Below are positions 24,907 through 35,574 of a stretch of 64,000 nt of DNA, piece after piece; within the stretch, counting starts at the first letter, position 1; each line of letters starts with the position of its first letter. The stretch covers positions 2,418,001 to 2,482,000 of the forward strand of contig JAITYX010000079.1 of NCBI GenBank assembly GCA_021018815.1, read 5' to 3'. The notes beneath the pieces were generated by a model. The model was not told the DNA's origin, did no database searches, and saw nothing but the letters and a program-made list of their open reading frames with translations. This DNA comes from Talinum fruticosum (lineage: Eukaryota > Streptophyta > Magnoliopsida > Caryophyllales > Talinaceae). The translations under genes were made by a program, and so were the position numbers.

Positions 24907-26197
24907 CGGGGTGGAGGCATGAACAGGCTAAGGGTGTCTATGGCCCAAAAAAAAATTTAAGTAATACATATATTTGGATTATGAAAACCGATATAATGGG
25001 TAAATGGACACCCTAAAATTTGGCCCAAAAAAGCTGGACACCCTTAAACTTTAGATGGACAGACCCGTGAGACCCTTAATTCTCGCTCTCCGTAACTCCG
25101 CTACTGCTCCGGTGGTTCCTCTCTTGGCTCCCGTGGTTCCTCTCTCGCTCCCTCTAATCTCTCGCTCTCGTCGGTCTTTCTCGCTTTCGGCCTTTGTTGT
25201 CGTTGCCTCGCTCCGTCGGTCTCGCTCTGTTCGCTCGATGCTCGGTGCTTTCTCCTTCTCTCGCTCTCAACCTCACGGCGATGGCTTTTTCTTCCTCGGT
25301 CTCCTCTCTCTACCTCGCTGCGATGGCCGATGCTCCTCCTCGATCTCCGGCCGGCAAGCATCCCACCCACATCGGCGGCTGTCAGCCTCAATTTGAAGTT
25401 AAACCCTATGTTTTTAAAATTAAAGTATACCTCTCGGTTTTAGACTTTAAATTTATAAATGTTCTTATAAAATCAATACATTGTTGCTTTTATTTTTGAT
25501 TGTTTTTCCTTTGTTTTTGGTTTAAGAGAGCGAGAAAGGAACTTTGTGTTCATTGCTTATGATCTATAAAAATTGTTGTTTTCCAGTGGTTTGTGTTTGG
25601 TTATTTGTTTATGAACAATTAGTTGGTTTGTTATTTGATTAATTAGTTGTTTTGTTTGATTGTGATTTGTGTTTGGTTATTTCGTTATGAACATCATTTG
25701 TCTTTGCTCATGAACTTTGTGTTCACTACTTCTTATTTTCTTACAAAATCACTGCTTCTTATGAACAATTAGTTGGTTTATTATTTGGTTAATTAGTTGT
25801 TTTGTTTGGTTGTGATTTGTTGTATGGTTGTGTATAGTTGTGATTGTGTTTTTGGGGTTTGTGTTGAATTTTTTCAGCTTTTTTTTGTTATTTGTCCAGT
25901 TTAATATGGGTCGAGAAAATTCTATTTTACGATACTTAAAGAGGAAAGAACCCGAAAAAGAGGACATTAATGCAAGTGTAGTGGAATTGGTAGTGAATCT
26001 AATGGAGGAACCGAGGATGGTAGTTTTAGAGAAAAATAATTTAATTTTAGCACTCTTCCAATGGATTCCGGGGACAAAAAGAATTAATAATTAACTTTTT
26101 TTTTCCTCCACATATGTTTATTAATTTCAATAGGTGGACACGATAATAAAAAAAAAAATGGTGGACACCTTTATTTGAAATTTCGGCTCCGCCATCG
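24907..26197 (+). mobile_element. hAT-type DNA transposon, deletion derivative, TSD CCTGAAAG
   Basis: The 1,291-base insertion is flanked by CCTGAAAG at 24,899-24,906 and 26,198-26,205, the 8-base duplication of the hAT superfamily. Its ends are imperfect inverted repeats: CGGGGTGGAGGC on the left, CGATGGCGGAGCC on the right read on the minus strand. GGACACC or GGTGTCC motifs recur near both ends. A GC-rich block (25,055-25,400) looks like a promoter and leader with a following intron. A short transposase start lies at 25,906-26,094. The rest of the transposase is missing. Confidence 0.85.
25906..26094 (+). pseudogene. Truncated hAT transposase N-terminus
   Basis: Sixty-two residues starting MGRENSILRYLKRKEPEKED, then EEP and a PGTKR-like end before a stop. 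The layout (short basic start with a .F/Y.KRK motif, acidic linker, then a DPG.R motif) resembles the beginning of plant hAT transposases with a TTF-type zinc finger (ZMYM1-like). No zinc finger, DDE region or dimerisation domain remains. It lies inside the element with matching ends, which supports the call; the short length keeps it moderate. Confidence 0.5.
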
Positions 26198-26205
26198 CCT
26201 GAAAG

Positions 26206-27098
26206 TCCCCCAGGTGGCATGGGATTTTGTGTGCAAGCCAAAATCGGTTGGAGGGTTGGGTGTTATAAAGTGCTTTGTGTGGAACCAAGTAGCTAAACAC
26301 AATGCTTATGGGTCAAATGGATACATGAACTATACACTAAGGGTGAGATCATATGGGCGATGAATCGTTGCATGATATTGGAGGAAAATCATCAAGTTAA
26401 GAGATGTTTTTATATCCGGATACAATGGTGCTACTTGGAAGCAAACTCAAAACGGGAATATACAATATCAAGTGGATACTTGTGGCTACTTGGAAACCAA
26501 CACAAAGACAGACAAAGTAAAATTGGCTTTGAGTCAATGTAACATCCCTAAGCACAACTTATGCTTCGGAGGATGTACTTGGATAAATTACCTACCAAGG
26601 ATAGACTAATAACCGGGCAAATCCCAGTTAAGCAAACATGCCAACTGTGCTATGCTGCAAAAGAGAATCATGGCCATTTATTTTTCAAGTGTTCGGTTAG
26701 TCAAAGTGTAATGCAAAACACACTAACATCCATGAAGTCTGCAGACTCGTGTGCCATCGGTAAACATGGCTGAAAATAAATATTACTATCAGCAACGCAG
26801 GATCACCAAAATGCTATTCATGCTCGCATCACAACTATCACATACCGCCTATGAAGTGCTAGAAACAAGACGGTGTTTGGAACGAGGTCTCGGACAACTG
26901 AAAATATAACAAGGAGATGTAAGCAACTAATTACTACTAGAATTCAGTTTTTGATTAGACATAATAAGAAAAAGAATGTCGGGGATGAATTAAGACAATT
27001 TGTGTCTTGAGGCTTGGAGACAAAAACCCTCTCTCAAGATGATGTAATTGAGTTGATTTCAAGTTGGTGGGTAATGATATAACCATATTCATTAAAAA
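26206..27098 (+). mobile_element. LINE segment 3: C-terminus, zf-RVT region and poly(A)
   Basis: With the hAT element and one TSD left out, the LINE frame runs on without a break: DYLK is followed by VPQVAWDFVCKPK. The next parts are GGLGVIK, then LPTKDRL and C..C......H..C (about 26,561-26,700), the zf-RVT zinc-binding motif at the end of plant LINE ORF2. A run of A at about 27,089-27,097 is the probable tail. Stops and frame changes show the copy is dead. Confidence 0.85.
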
Positions 27099-27670
27099 AA
27101 AATAATGATTAGCACTAAGATTGTGATTAAATTAAGTTTTGAGTTCATATCTCCTTACTCCTATTGTATTATATTATACTTCCTTCGTGGTTTGTATAAA
27201 TCATAAAACGAAAACTAGTATTCTGATAACACTAGGGTTATGCCCTTGATATGTAAGAATATTAATTAATTTTATTTTTATAATTTATTATTTCTATGAT
27301 TTTATTATTTCTAATTAATTTATAACAATAAAAACTGATAATAAGTTAAAAGAACATAAATCGATAGATTTTTCTTATATTTTAAAATTTTTTTATAATT
27401 TATTCTGATAACTTATTTTTATTATTTATAAATTTAACTCATTATTTGTCTTTTTTACTTTTTGTATCTTTAAACTTTAAAATCCCAATTTTTTTTGAAA
27501 AAAATGTCCATAGGGTATTATTCACAAAATTAAAATATAATTAGTTTGATAAGTATACATATCCAACCTAATAAAACATAATGACATGTAATTTTACAAA
27601 AAGAAAAAAATTGTCAATCTTACATTATGATTAATAATCTTACATAGGGTATAAGCAATATAATTGACAC
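27099..27670. other. AT-rich spacer
   Basis: No gene, promoter or repeat border seen between the LINE tail and the next MITE. The TSD copy of that MITE is at 27,663-27,670. Confidence 0.5.
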
Positions 27671-28331
27671 TAGGGCTGTGCAAAAACTTCGAACCGCGAA
27701 ACCGAACCGTAAACCGGCCGAACCGAACCGTTTTTCGATTAACCGAACCGGTGAATCGATAACATATCTGGTTTGATTCCAGTTCGGAAATTTAAAACTA
27801 ACGGTTAAACGAAACCGAACCGATAAGTATTTTTTAAAAAATTAAAAATTATTATATGATAATTTACTTGTTTGAAAGAAAATTCACGATTTTATTAATT
27901 CTCTAGCATGCTCACTGCTGTTGGTTGGTGGGAGCATGGACTGGCCCGGTGGTCTAAAGCCCATTTTTATTTGGGTTAGCTATTTTTCTTTCTTTCTTTC
28001 TTTTTTTTTTTTTTATCAAAGCTAAGCTTTTTTTATTTGTTGCTTATCCCTTCTTTGCTGCACCAGTGGCTAAGTTGGGCCTAGTGGCTATTGGGCCCAT
28101 TGGATGAGATGGGCCCAGTTACTGCTGGCCCAGTAAAATCTTCACTATTTTTTTTATAAATGTTTTCATTCCCAACTCCGATTAATCGATGAATCGAAAC
28201 GAATAATCCGGTTAACCGACAACCAGTTAACCAATTTATCCGATTTCGATTGCAATTCATATTTTTACGAACTGTTACATCCGAGTAACCGGTTAAAAAA
28301 ACCGAACCGAACCGATCCGTGAACACGCTCG
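27671..28331. mobile_element. hAT-like MITE, 661 bases, TSD ATTGACAC/ATTGACAT
   Basis: The left end reads TAGGGCTGTGCAAAAAC and the right end, on the minus strand, CGAGCGTGTTCACGG, sharing a (T)AGSGTGTKCA core common to plant hAT MITEs. Eight-base flanks ATTGACAC (27,663-27,670) and ATTGACAT (28,332-28,339) differ at one base. Both ends are rich in an ACCGAACCG motif, in opposite orientation at the two ends, so the element can fold on itself. No transposase. Confidence 0.75.
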
Positions 28332-28432
28332 ATTGACATATAGTATGTTTATATGAGATTACAATAACTATCTTACATTATTGCAATGCCACGTAAACAT
28401 CTTACATGTCGAACATACATTAATTCTACCCA

Positions 28433-28436
<4 letters not shown>

Positions 28437-28517
<81 letters not shown>
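28437..28517. repeat. (TA)n microsatellite, about 40 units
   Basis: Uninterrupted TA dinucleotide run that ends directly at the left terminus of the next element. It hides the target duplication of that element. Confidence 0.95.
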
Positions 28518-28522
<5 letters not shown>

Positions 28523-28720
28523 TCCCCTTTTAGGTGAGCACCCCTTGTTAAATGAGCACAATTAATCCTAACCCTTCAATTTAAATCTGATGGTTCAAAT
28601 TAAAAAGGATTTTAATTAATTAAAAAAAGAAAAAACTTTTTTGGGGGAAAGGGGGTGTTTCGGACTTTGAGTTTCATTCACGCTTCTCCCTCTCCCCGAG
28701 CTCTCCTCTCTCTCTTAATC
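28517..28720 (+). repeat. Left terminal inverted repeat of the long-TIR element
   Basis: Inverted partner of 31,710-31,915. The outer 150 bases match closely with scattered substitutions and length changes in A and T runs; the inner part fades into CT-rich sequence near 28,720. Confidence 0.8.
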
Positions 28721-29449
28721 AAGGATATCGGACTCATTTCGTTCATGGAACCTCTAGCTCGCGAGAACCTCTCTACCACCGGAAATACTCAGCACCGACC
28801 CCCTCCGCCTCGCCTCACGCTCGTCGTTGTCGTCCCGCTGTCGGCCTCGTCGCACCGGTACTATTTCTTCTCGCTCATCTGTTGCTCTTTTGCTCGATTG
28901 TCGGCCTCGCTTTCTCTTCTCTCGCTCTCTCACGCTCCTCGCCGATACTGTCTTCCCGGCGGTCGTCCTCACCAGCCCGTCCACCGTATTCCGTCGCCCG
29001 CCCACCGGCCTCCCCGCCACGATTAGGTTTGTTATCTCTTCCTACTCCTCAAAATTAGATCTAGGGTTTTGTATAATTGAGACTAAAATTTTTCGTTTCC
29101 TTTTGCTCGGGCTTGGTTATTTGTCTCTTACTCCCTCGCCGACGGTACCTCTCTTGATGCCCTCCCCGATTCTCACTCGTTAATCTGTCCGCAGTTGAAT
29201 TTGTGTTTTATGCAACCGAATTTAGTGAATTCAATTTTTTTTTTTATGAATTGCTCATTTCCAGATTGCTAATTTGTGGATTTCGGAATTACTTAGCTGA
29301 ATTGAGTTGATTGAATTTGTTGAGGGAGTATTGTGTTGTATATTGCTAGTGCGAGTGATTTGAATTTTGTCATTTTTCGATGAATTGAATTGGTTATTTC
29401 CGTAAATCGAATTTGTTGATTTTGTGTTGTATATTGCTGATTTAGTGCA

Positions 29450-29715
29450 ATAAATTAGTGCAGAGAATTAGTGCACTCGGAGTGACTGAAAATGGTTTGA
29501 ATTAGTGCAATGTAGTTGTCCTTTTGTTGTATAAAAAATGGCCCGAAGTAGTGCAGCGAATTAGTGCACCTGCAGTGATCGAAAATGGCCTCGAGTTAGT
29601 GCACTATAGTGACTGAAAATTGTCCGAATTAGTACAACTGCATCGACTGAAAATGGCCTCGAGTTAGTGCACTCGTAGTGACTGAAAATTGCTTGAATTA
29701 GTGCACTCGCATAGG
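29450..29715 (+). repeat. Imperfect minisatellite around ATTAGTGCA
   Basis: The phrase GAATTAGTGCACTCG(G/T)AGTGACTGAAAATGG and variants recur about six times with units near 40-60 bases, including GAGTTAGTGCACT and AGTGATCGAAAATGG. Copies are diverged and units are uneven, so it is an old repeat. No coding frame follows the period. Confidence 0.75.
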
Positions 29716-29829
29716 CTTACAAGATTAGTGCTCAAGTCTTTCCTCTTGTGATTCTATTTACCAATCTACAAGTAGCTCAATTTTGTATTACCAATCTGTA
29801 GTGCCAATCTATGTCAATAAAACCGTGGA

Positions 29830-29900
29830 CGCCTATTAGCTTAATCGGTAGAGCATTTGTGTTATTACACAAAGATGTGGGTTCAAATCCCACATATGCT
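29830..29900 (+). tRNA. tRNA-like sequence 1, not a standard tRNA
   Basis: An A-box-like TTAGCTTAATCGGTAGAGC and a perfect T arm GTGGG-TTCAAAT-CCCAC with B box GGTTCAAATCC are present. The acceptor stem pairs in five of seven positions (CGCCTAT with ATATGCT). The anticodon arm is TTTGTG-TTATTA-CACAAA, a six-base stem with a six-base loop instead of the normal five and seven. No ordinary anticodon can be placed, so it is probably a tRNA-derived relic or SINE head rather than a working tRNA gene. Confidence 0.5.
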
Positions 29901-30170
29901 GAAAACAAAACTAAAAACTTCAAAGGTAGAAACAATACAAGCATGCACAAGTTCGGTTAAAAGTTAAAGGCTTGCGTAAAACTTGGAGGCAATGCGGTTT
30001 AAGGCTATGAAGACCTTGGACATGTCCCAAAAGCAGTCAAAGAAGATGATTCATGAAGAGAAGGACTGTCCAAGCAAGGGTTCCAATTTCAGCATGTTGA
30101 GTTCCTAGTTTTTAGCTGAATTTTTTATTTTTGAGAAATTTTTGCATTTATTGGCGTATAATATTTTAGG

Positions 30171-30241
30171 TAGTTTTTAGCTCAATTGGTAGAGTATTTG
30201 TGTTATTACACAAAGACGTGGGTTCAAATCCCACATAGGCT
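30171..30241 (+). tRNA. tRNA-like sequence 2, acceptor stem degraded
   Basis: Has TAGCTCAATTGGTAGAG (A-box-like) and the same T arm GTGGG-TTCAAAT-CCCAC as copy 1. The anticodon arm is identical to copy 1, TTTGTG-TTATTA-CACAAA. The 5' acceptor half (TAGTTTT) does not pair with the 3' half (ATAGGCT). It lies 340 bases downstream of copy 1 in the same orientation. Confidence 0.45.
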
Positions 30242-30518
30242 ACAATTATGTCCCCTCTATTAGCTATAAACGCAAATTCGGGCATCATTAGCTTGAAGCA
30301 TTATAAACACATACTTAGACAAGGGTACAAAGGACTTGTTAGCTCCCTTTTGAATTGTGAATCTGTGATTAATAAATGCACTCGAACAGGAATTCTTTCT
30401 ATTGCGATTAGGGTAGATGCTTAGTTTTGTTCCAAATGTGTTGGGGGAAAGTCTTGACTTCTTTTTTGCTTGTGTAGATATACATATGAGAGAAACAAGA
30501 AATGTAAATCAAGTTATT

Positions 30519-30591
30519 AAGCCTAGGTGGGATTTGAACGCACATCTCCATGCATTATAGCACGTTGCTCTACCATTGAGCTAATAGGCTT
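30519..30591 (-). tRNA. tRNA-like sequence 3, opposite strand
   Basis: On the minus strand the acceptor halves AAGCCTA and TAGGCTT pair fully. The D arm is TTAGCTCAATGGTAGAGC. The anticodon region CGTGC-TATAAT-GCATG again shows a six-base loop. The T arm GTGCG-TTCAAAT-CCCAC has one mismatch. It has the best acceptor stem of the three but still no seven-base anticodon loop. Confidence 0.5.
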
Positions 30592-31709
30592 ACAAGTTTG
30601 TCAATACTAATAACACTTGTTTGAGCCGGAAATGAATAGAAGATTATGGTGAAAATCCTAAAAATCATGCAAGTAACTAGAGTATAGTAGCAAATATATA
30701 AGAAAACTGAAAACGCAAATAGATGATCTCGGTAGTGACCTTGACTATACTTGTCTAAGTCATGAACACGTTAGTCCATATTTTAAATAAGCAAGATGAA
30801 TATAAAATCATTCATGTCGAATACCAACTAGCAACCAAAAATAGGATTGGCACCTATACATTTATCTTCAACATTGAGTTGACGAGTAACATCACCACAA
30901 AAACCTTCAATCAAACTCCATCCGCAATTAAAACAACATTTATCTATACTCTATTTGGAAAACAGGATTGACACCTATACATAATCCAAATTTACATGAA
31001 CACAAGATTCTACGGCGGAAGTTTTTAAATCGGTTCAATTTCCACCTAAAAATTTGACTAAAATCAATAATCACCGGCTTAGAGCAAGGCTGTGAGAATC
31101 GACTAATCATGAGCCACACCAAAGCACATCCATATGAGCAAACTACTTCACTACCATGCAGCTAGTTGTTCGAGTACAGAGTAACGGCCACAAATTACTT
31201 CACTACCGGACGGAATTGAGTAAAATCTCACCTACACAGAGAAAGAATTGAGCAAATTACCCGGTTCGACATTGCTACAACAACTTCAAGAATTTGAATC
31301 ATTTGCCCACATGCTCAATCCCCACAATTGTGACCACGATCCCAACTTGGCCATGAATCAAAATCGCCCAACAATAACACAAATCGAACCAATCGAAAAT
31401 CCATTAGCGAATTTGATTTCTCCTTCCCAAATCAAAACCAATTGAAAAATAAAAAGAGATAAAAAAAAGAGGTTGATACTCGCAATTTTCTCAAACCCTA
31501 ATCGATTTTGATAGCAAAAATGCCAAGAGAGAGAGGGGTTTGGGTGTCGATGATGAGACAAGGAGATGGGGGTTTAGCGACGAAAATGAGCGGGCTCGAC
31601 AGTGGCGAGCGGCCAGGGCGGGTGGTTGTGCAAAGCGGCCTCGGCAATGGCAAGCAACCTGGTCGGATTGACGATATTGAGAGACGAGAGGAGGGGATGG
31701 GTAGAGAGA

Positions 31710-31915
31710 GAAGAGAGAGAGGAAAGCGCGGGGAAAGGGAGAGGCCAGAATGAAACTCAAATTCTAAAACACCCCCTTCCCCCAAAAAATATTTTTTTCT
31801 TTTTTTTAAATTAATTAAAAGCCTTTTTAATTTAGACCATCAGATTTAAATTGGAGGGTTAGGATTAGTTGTGTTCATTTAACAAGGGGTGCTCACCTAA
31901 AGGGGTGTACATATA
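31710..31915 (-). repeat. Right terminal inverted repeat of the long-TIR element
   Basis: Inverted partner of 28,517-28,720. It ends with GCTCACCTAAAGGGGTGTAC close to a TATAAACCCTCCC flank and a TA run. Confidence 0.8.
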
Positions 31916-31923
31916 AACCCTCC

Positions 31924-31927
<4 letters not shown>

Positions 31928-31969
<42 letters not shown>
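31928..31969. repeat. (TA)n microsatellite
   Basis: TA dinucleotide run just outside the right end of the long-TIR element, matching the TA run at its left side. Confidence 0.95.
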
Positions 31970-31971
<2 letters not shown>

Positions 31972-34900
31972 ACAATCTATATTTACTCATCACACTTTAT
32001 GTCGTTGGTTTGGTTAGTAAATCACTATTCTACGGGATTGCAATTTCAATCCATCCCGCTTCCAGATCCCAGCAGGCATATTTCCAATAACAGTTGGCCA
32101 GAAAATGAGTTGCATTAGGGTCGTATTATTGTCTAACTCGTAGGCAACATCTTTCTACAAAGAGATTGTAATCTTAGCCATTTCATTTCTTCAAATCCCA
32201 TTCATTTGAGCCACCCCCATCAATATCGAAAATATCGTTATTATATATAATCATTCATATCATTCATAACTGAAGTAAAACTTGAGCTGCTTCATTCTAA
32301 TATGGACACTACGTTAACTATAAGCCCATAACAAGTCGAAAAGGTATTACGGAGAGTAACACCCTCCGATGTGGCTGAGAATATAGCGCTATAAACATCA
32401 ATTATTCATCAACGAAGCCTGAAGAGTTCCCACTTTCCTCTAAAAATTTTAAAAGCAGAGAGAGAGAGAGAGAGAGAGAGAGATATCCTGGTTGAGATTT
32501 TCTTCACTACTTATAACATGGCTACGAAAATTAACCACAACAGGGTAGCAGATGTAAAAATGGCCAAGACAATCTTTCATCTTGACACCCTGTAGAAGCA
32601 GAACCAACAATGGGAGTTGTGCTATTCTCTCATCTTGAAATTTCAACAAAGGCACCCTTGCACATGAAAAATTCAAAATGCTGAACAACTTTCACGCAAT
32701 GTTGAATGTACCTCCATCCAAATAGCTGGAACCTCAATCTCCTTTGAGGAAAAATAACTTCACCATGTTTGCAGTCTCTCTGTTCTTGAAGATCGACTTA
32801 GCTCTGTCTGCAAATAGGGATATACCCCCATCATATGCTATTTGAAGGATGGGAACTTGTACAGCTTCAAGATTGCTACATATGGAACAGAGGAACAAGT
32901 CATGGCATGACTAGGTCCTTTATCCCTGACATTAAGTCCTACATAATGTAGTAACTAGAAAAAATAAACATGTATTGTTTACAGTTCGATGCATGTATCA
33001 ACAGAAAAGAACTCTGAACAGATATCTCAAAAATGAAAAGTTTTTGAATGAAAGGAATCACGAAGACTTAGCAACCTCCCAAAACTTAACCAGCTAAGGT
33101 AGATGACACTCACGATTCACCAGCTAAGCTGGGTGCACTCACAATTCCATCACAAATTTGGGCATATAGAAATCCTTTTTAGAATCCAGGAGAGGGGGTT
33201 TGAAGGGGGCAGGGAATGCCTGTGATAAGCTGGTGCAGAACATTTCAGAAAAGCAAAAACCATTTAAACTGATCTGTTCCCTGATAGATGCCATGAGCTG
33301 AAATGAGAGGTATACATTTAGATAGTCCATGTGCATCACCAGCAATTCAACATGTTTTCCAGTTCCCTCCCTCCTAACTGACTCATCCTCTTACAAAATC
33401 AAATCATTAACAAGTGTTCCCAAACTAAGATAGAGAAGAAACACTTTCAACTAGCTACACCACCACCACCCAATGTGGATCCCGCCTGAGCATGAGAATG
33501 CCTTGTTCCATTCAAATCATTTGTTGCCATAGCCTATAAATATCGATCCTAGTGGAAGTTCTGATGATGTCATAAGCACACATGATCAGGTGCACACCAG
33601 ACAAAGTAGCTGGCAATGTCTGCCAGACAATTGTCAGAGTGCCACTTCTACAAGACGAGATACGTAATGAGGGCAATTGTCATTGAAAAGCTGTGGAAAC
33701 AATCGGATAAGAAAAGAAAATTTCAGGACAGCATTCTGTATCATATGTGGCAGCAGGAACGGTACAGAAGTTGTCATAGATAGAAATTCGACTAATGAAC
33801 AATCATGACTCATTGGAGCCAATCATTCATATTCTTGCTTCTATTTGACCATTTACGGGACAGTTTCAATATTCAGCAGCAAGATAAGTTCCTAAACATA
33901 TCTAACATTCTAACTAAGCTGCTCCCATTCAGATATCACTGATTTGAATAATATAACAGTATATTTCATAAAAACAACCAAAAAACATTTAAACAGCAGG
34001 TACAAATAGAAACATTGAGTGCATGTACCTCCACGGAGCTTGAGAAAAATATATAGTGCGAAGAACGAAAACACAATTGGGGGTTCTACCTCCTCAACCT
34101 GCTGGCTTTAGTACTGCACCGACATTTGTAGAAAAGAGTCATAATAGTTCAGGGGCTGCTTTGAATTTAGTAGCCACAAATAACGGAAAAAGAAATCCAC
34201 AACTACTAAACGCAGCTTCAGATGGGATGTCAACTGGGACCACCAACAACGACAAAGGATCACTAAAACAAATGGATATGAAAGAAAACAGCACCACAGA
34301 AAAAAGCCAAGACCATAACTTGGCACTTAGAAGGCATACATATTGTTCAGGAAAACCAGAACTGATTCAGAGGCAGCTCAATGTCACCATAGAATACACA
34401 CAAAGTCCACATGTACAACACCCCCCCAAACAAAAAAAAGGTAAAACAAAGGAGAGAGTGAGAGATGAGTCTGGCACAAAGCTCAAATACCCGACTGCTC
34501 CCAGTCATAATACCAGCTGACCTAGTGGTAGGGCATGAAATCCTAACTTTGTAACAGGAGAATAGCTAGTAATTGAAGGGTGTTTTATCAATAACCATAG
34601 CCTGCAACTTCAATCAATGATCTAACTCAAATAAACTCTGCTCATAGAACATAGATGACAAGATGTTCTTCATCACCATAAATTCCAACAAGTAGCTCAT
34701 AAGCAAGTCACAGAAAACAATAGAATATAGTATATATTAATGCGTTTAAGAGCTGAAATTTCTGTTCTTAATGGTCTCTTTTCTGCAAGGATGTAGGTCG
34801 GTACTGTATAAGATAAGGAAGATGTTATCCTGACAACAATTTACAAGCATATTAGACAAACTGCAAGTAACTTTACATCCCTGACAGAAGATCAACACTT

Positions 34901-35574
34901 TACAGATGCATTCCACCCACCATATCACACAACAGCAATCTACAATTGCAACATAACAAAATTTACTTCAACAGACGCATAGAAGCATCCATACCAAAAG
35001 AAAACACACATCTCAGCCCCCACTTCACTCCTACATACTCTAGATTAACGAATTACCTCTTCTCTATTATGCCGTCAATGAAAAGCAAAGAACGTCCCCT
35101 CAGCTTTACACCGACCGTCTCTTGCAAAGACAATTTGGAAATTAAAACATGCAGAAAAAGAAATATACCACAAATCCAAAGTGGTTATTATTGAAAACCA
35201 AATTCTAAGAGAAATTGTTTACAATGTGGCAATAGAAATACTTTACATACACGTGTTTCGACTGAACCCGATCTTTCTAGAAAAGAAAAGCCATTATGCC
35301 ACACCTTGCAATGCAGGCAGTGTCAAGAGGCATCCCTAGGTTATCACCAAAAGTCGGACAACATATATAGCCTGCAGCAGATCTGGTTGGCAAAGGCAAA
35401 GAATATTCTATCCACTCCCTTCACCGGATATGCCTGCTAAAAAACAGCATGAATCATATTCTCACAATCCATTTTGCAACTTGTGTTGAATCCACCTCTC
35501 TCACCTCAGCCATCTCCATCTGTTAGCATAGGCAAAAGTCACAGAAAATAATGATCAAGTTTTACACTTGGCTA
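31970..35574. other. Intergenic region downstream of the kinase gene
   Basis: No gene could be supported. An AG dinucleotide run lies at 32,457-32,483. A 154-residue plus-strand frame at 34,056-34,520 has no recognisable motif and no splice or promoter context, so it is not called. The right part probably holds the 3' untranslated region of the minus-strand kinase gene; no clear polyadenylation signal was identified. Confidence 0.5.

Larger units (their letters stand above)
28517..31915. mobile_element. Long-TIR DNA element, non-autonomous, probably Mutator-like
   Basis: The two ends are long inverted repeats. The left begins GTACATCCCCTTTTAGGTGAG; the right, read on the minus strand, begins GTACACCCCTTTAGGTGAGC, and similarity continues for about 200 bases through CACCCCTTGTTAAATGA, a GGGGGAAAGGGGGTGTTT-like block and a TTTGAGTTTCATTC phrase into GC-rich, CT-rich arms. 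No transposase frame is seen. Inside are a GC-rich leader-like block at each end pointing inward, a minisatellite (29,450-29,715) and three tRNA-like sequences. Long inverted ends with cargo suit a Mutator-like (Pack-MULE type) element, but the 9-base TSD cannot be shown because both flanks are TA runs. Confidence 0.7.

Noticed and set aside
28655..29183. Long frames starting MFRTLSF and overlapping ones
   Set aside because: They lie in the leader-like arm of the inverted-repeat element and the opposite arm repeats the same start; no domain.
29830..30591. Working tRNA genes
   Set aside because: No seven-base anticodon loop in any copy, and one acceptor stem does not pair; kept only as tRNA-like.
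34056..34520. 154-residue plus-strand open frame downstream of the kinase gene
   Set aside because: Biased composition, no motif, no splice or promoter context; likely chance in sequence antisense to the kinase 3' region.
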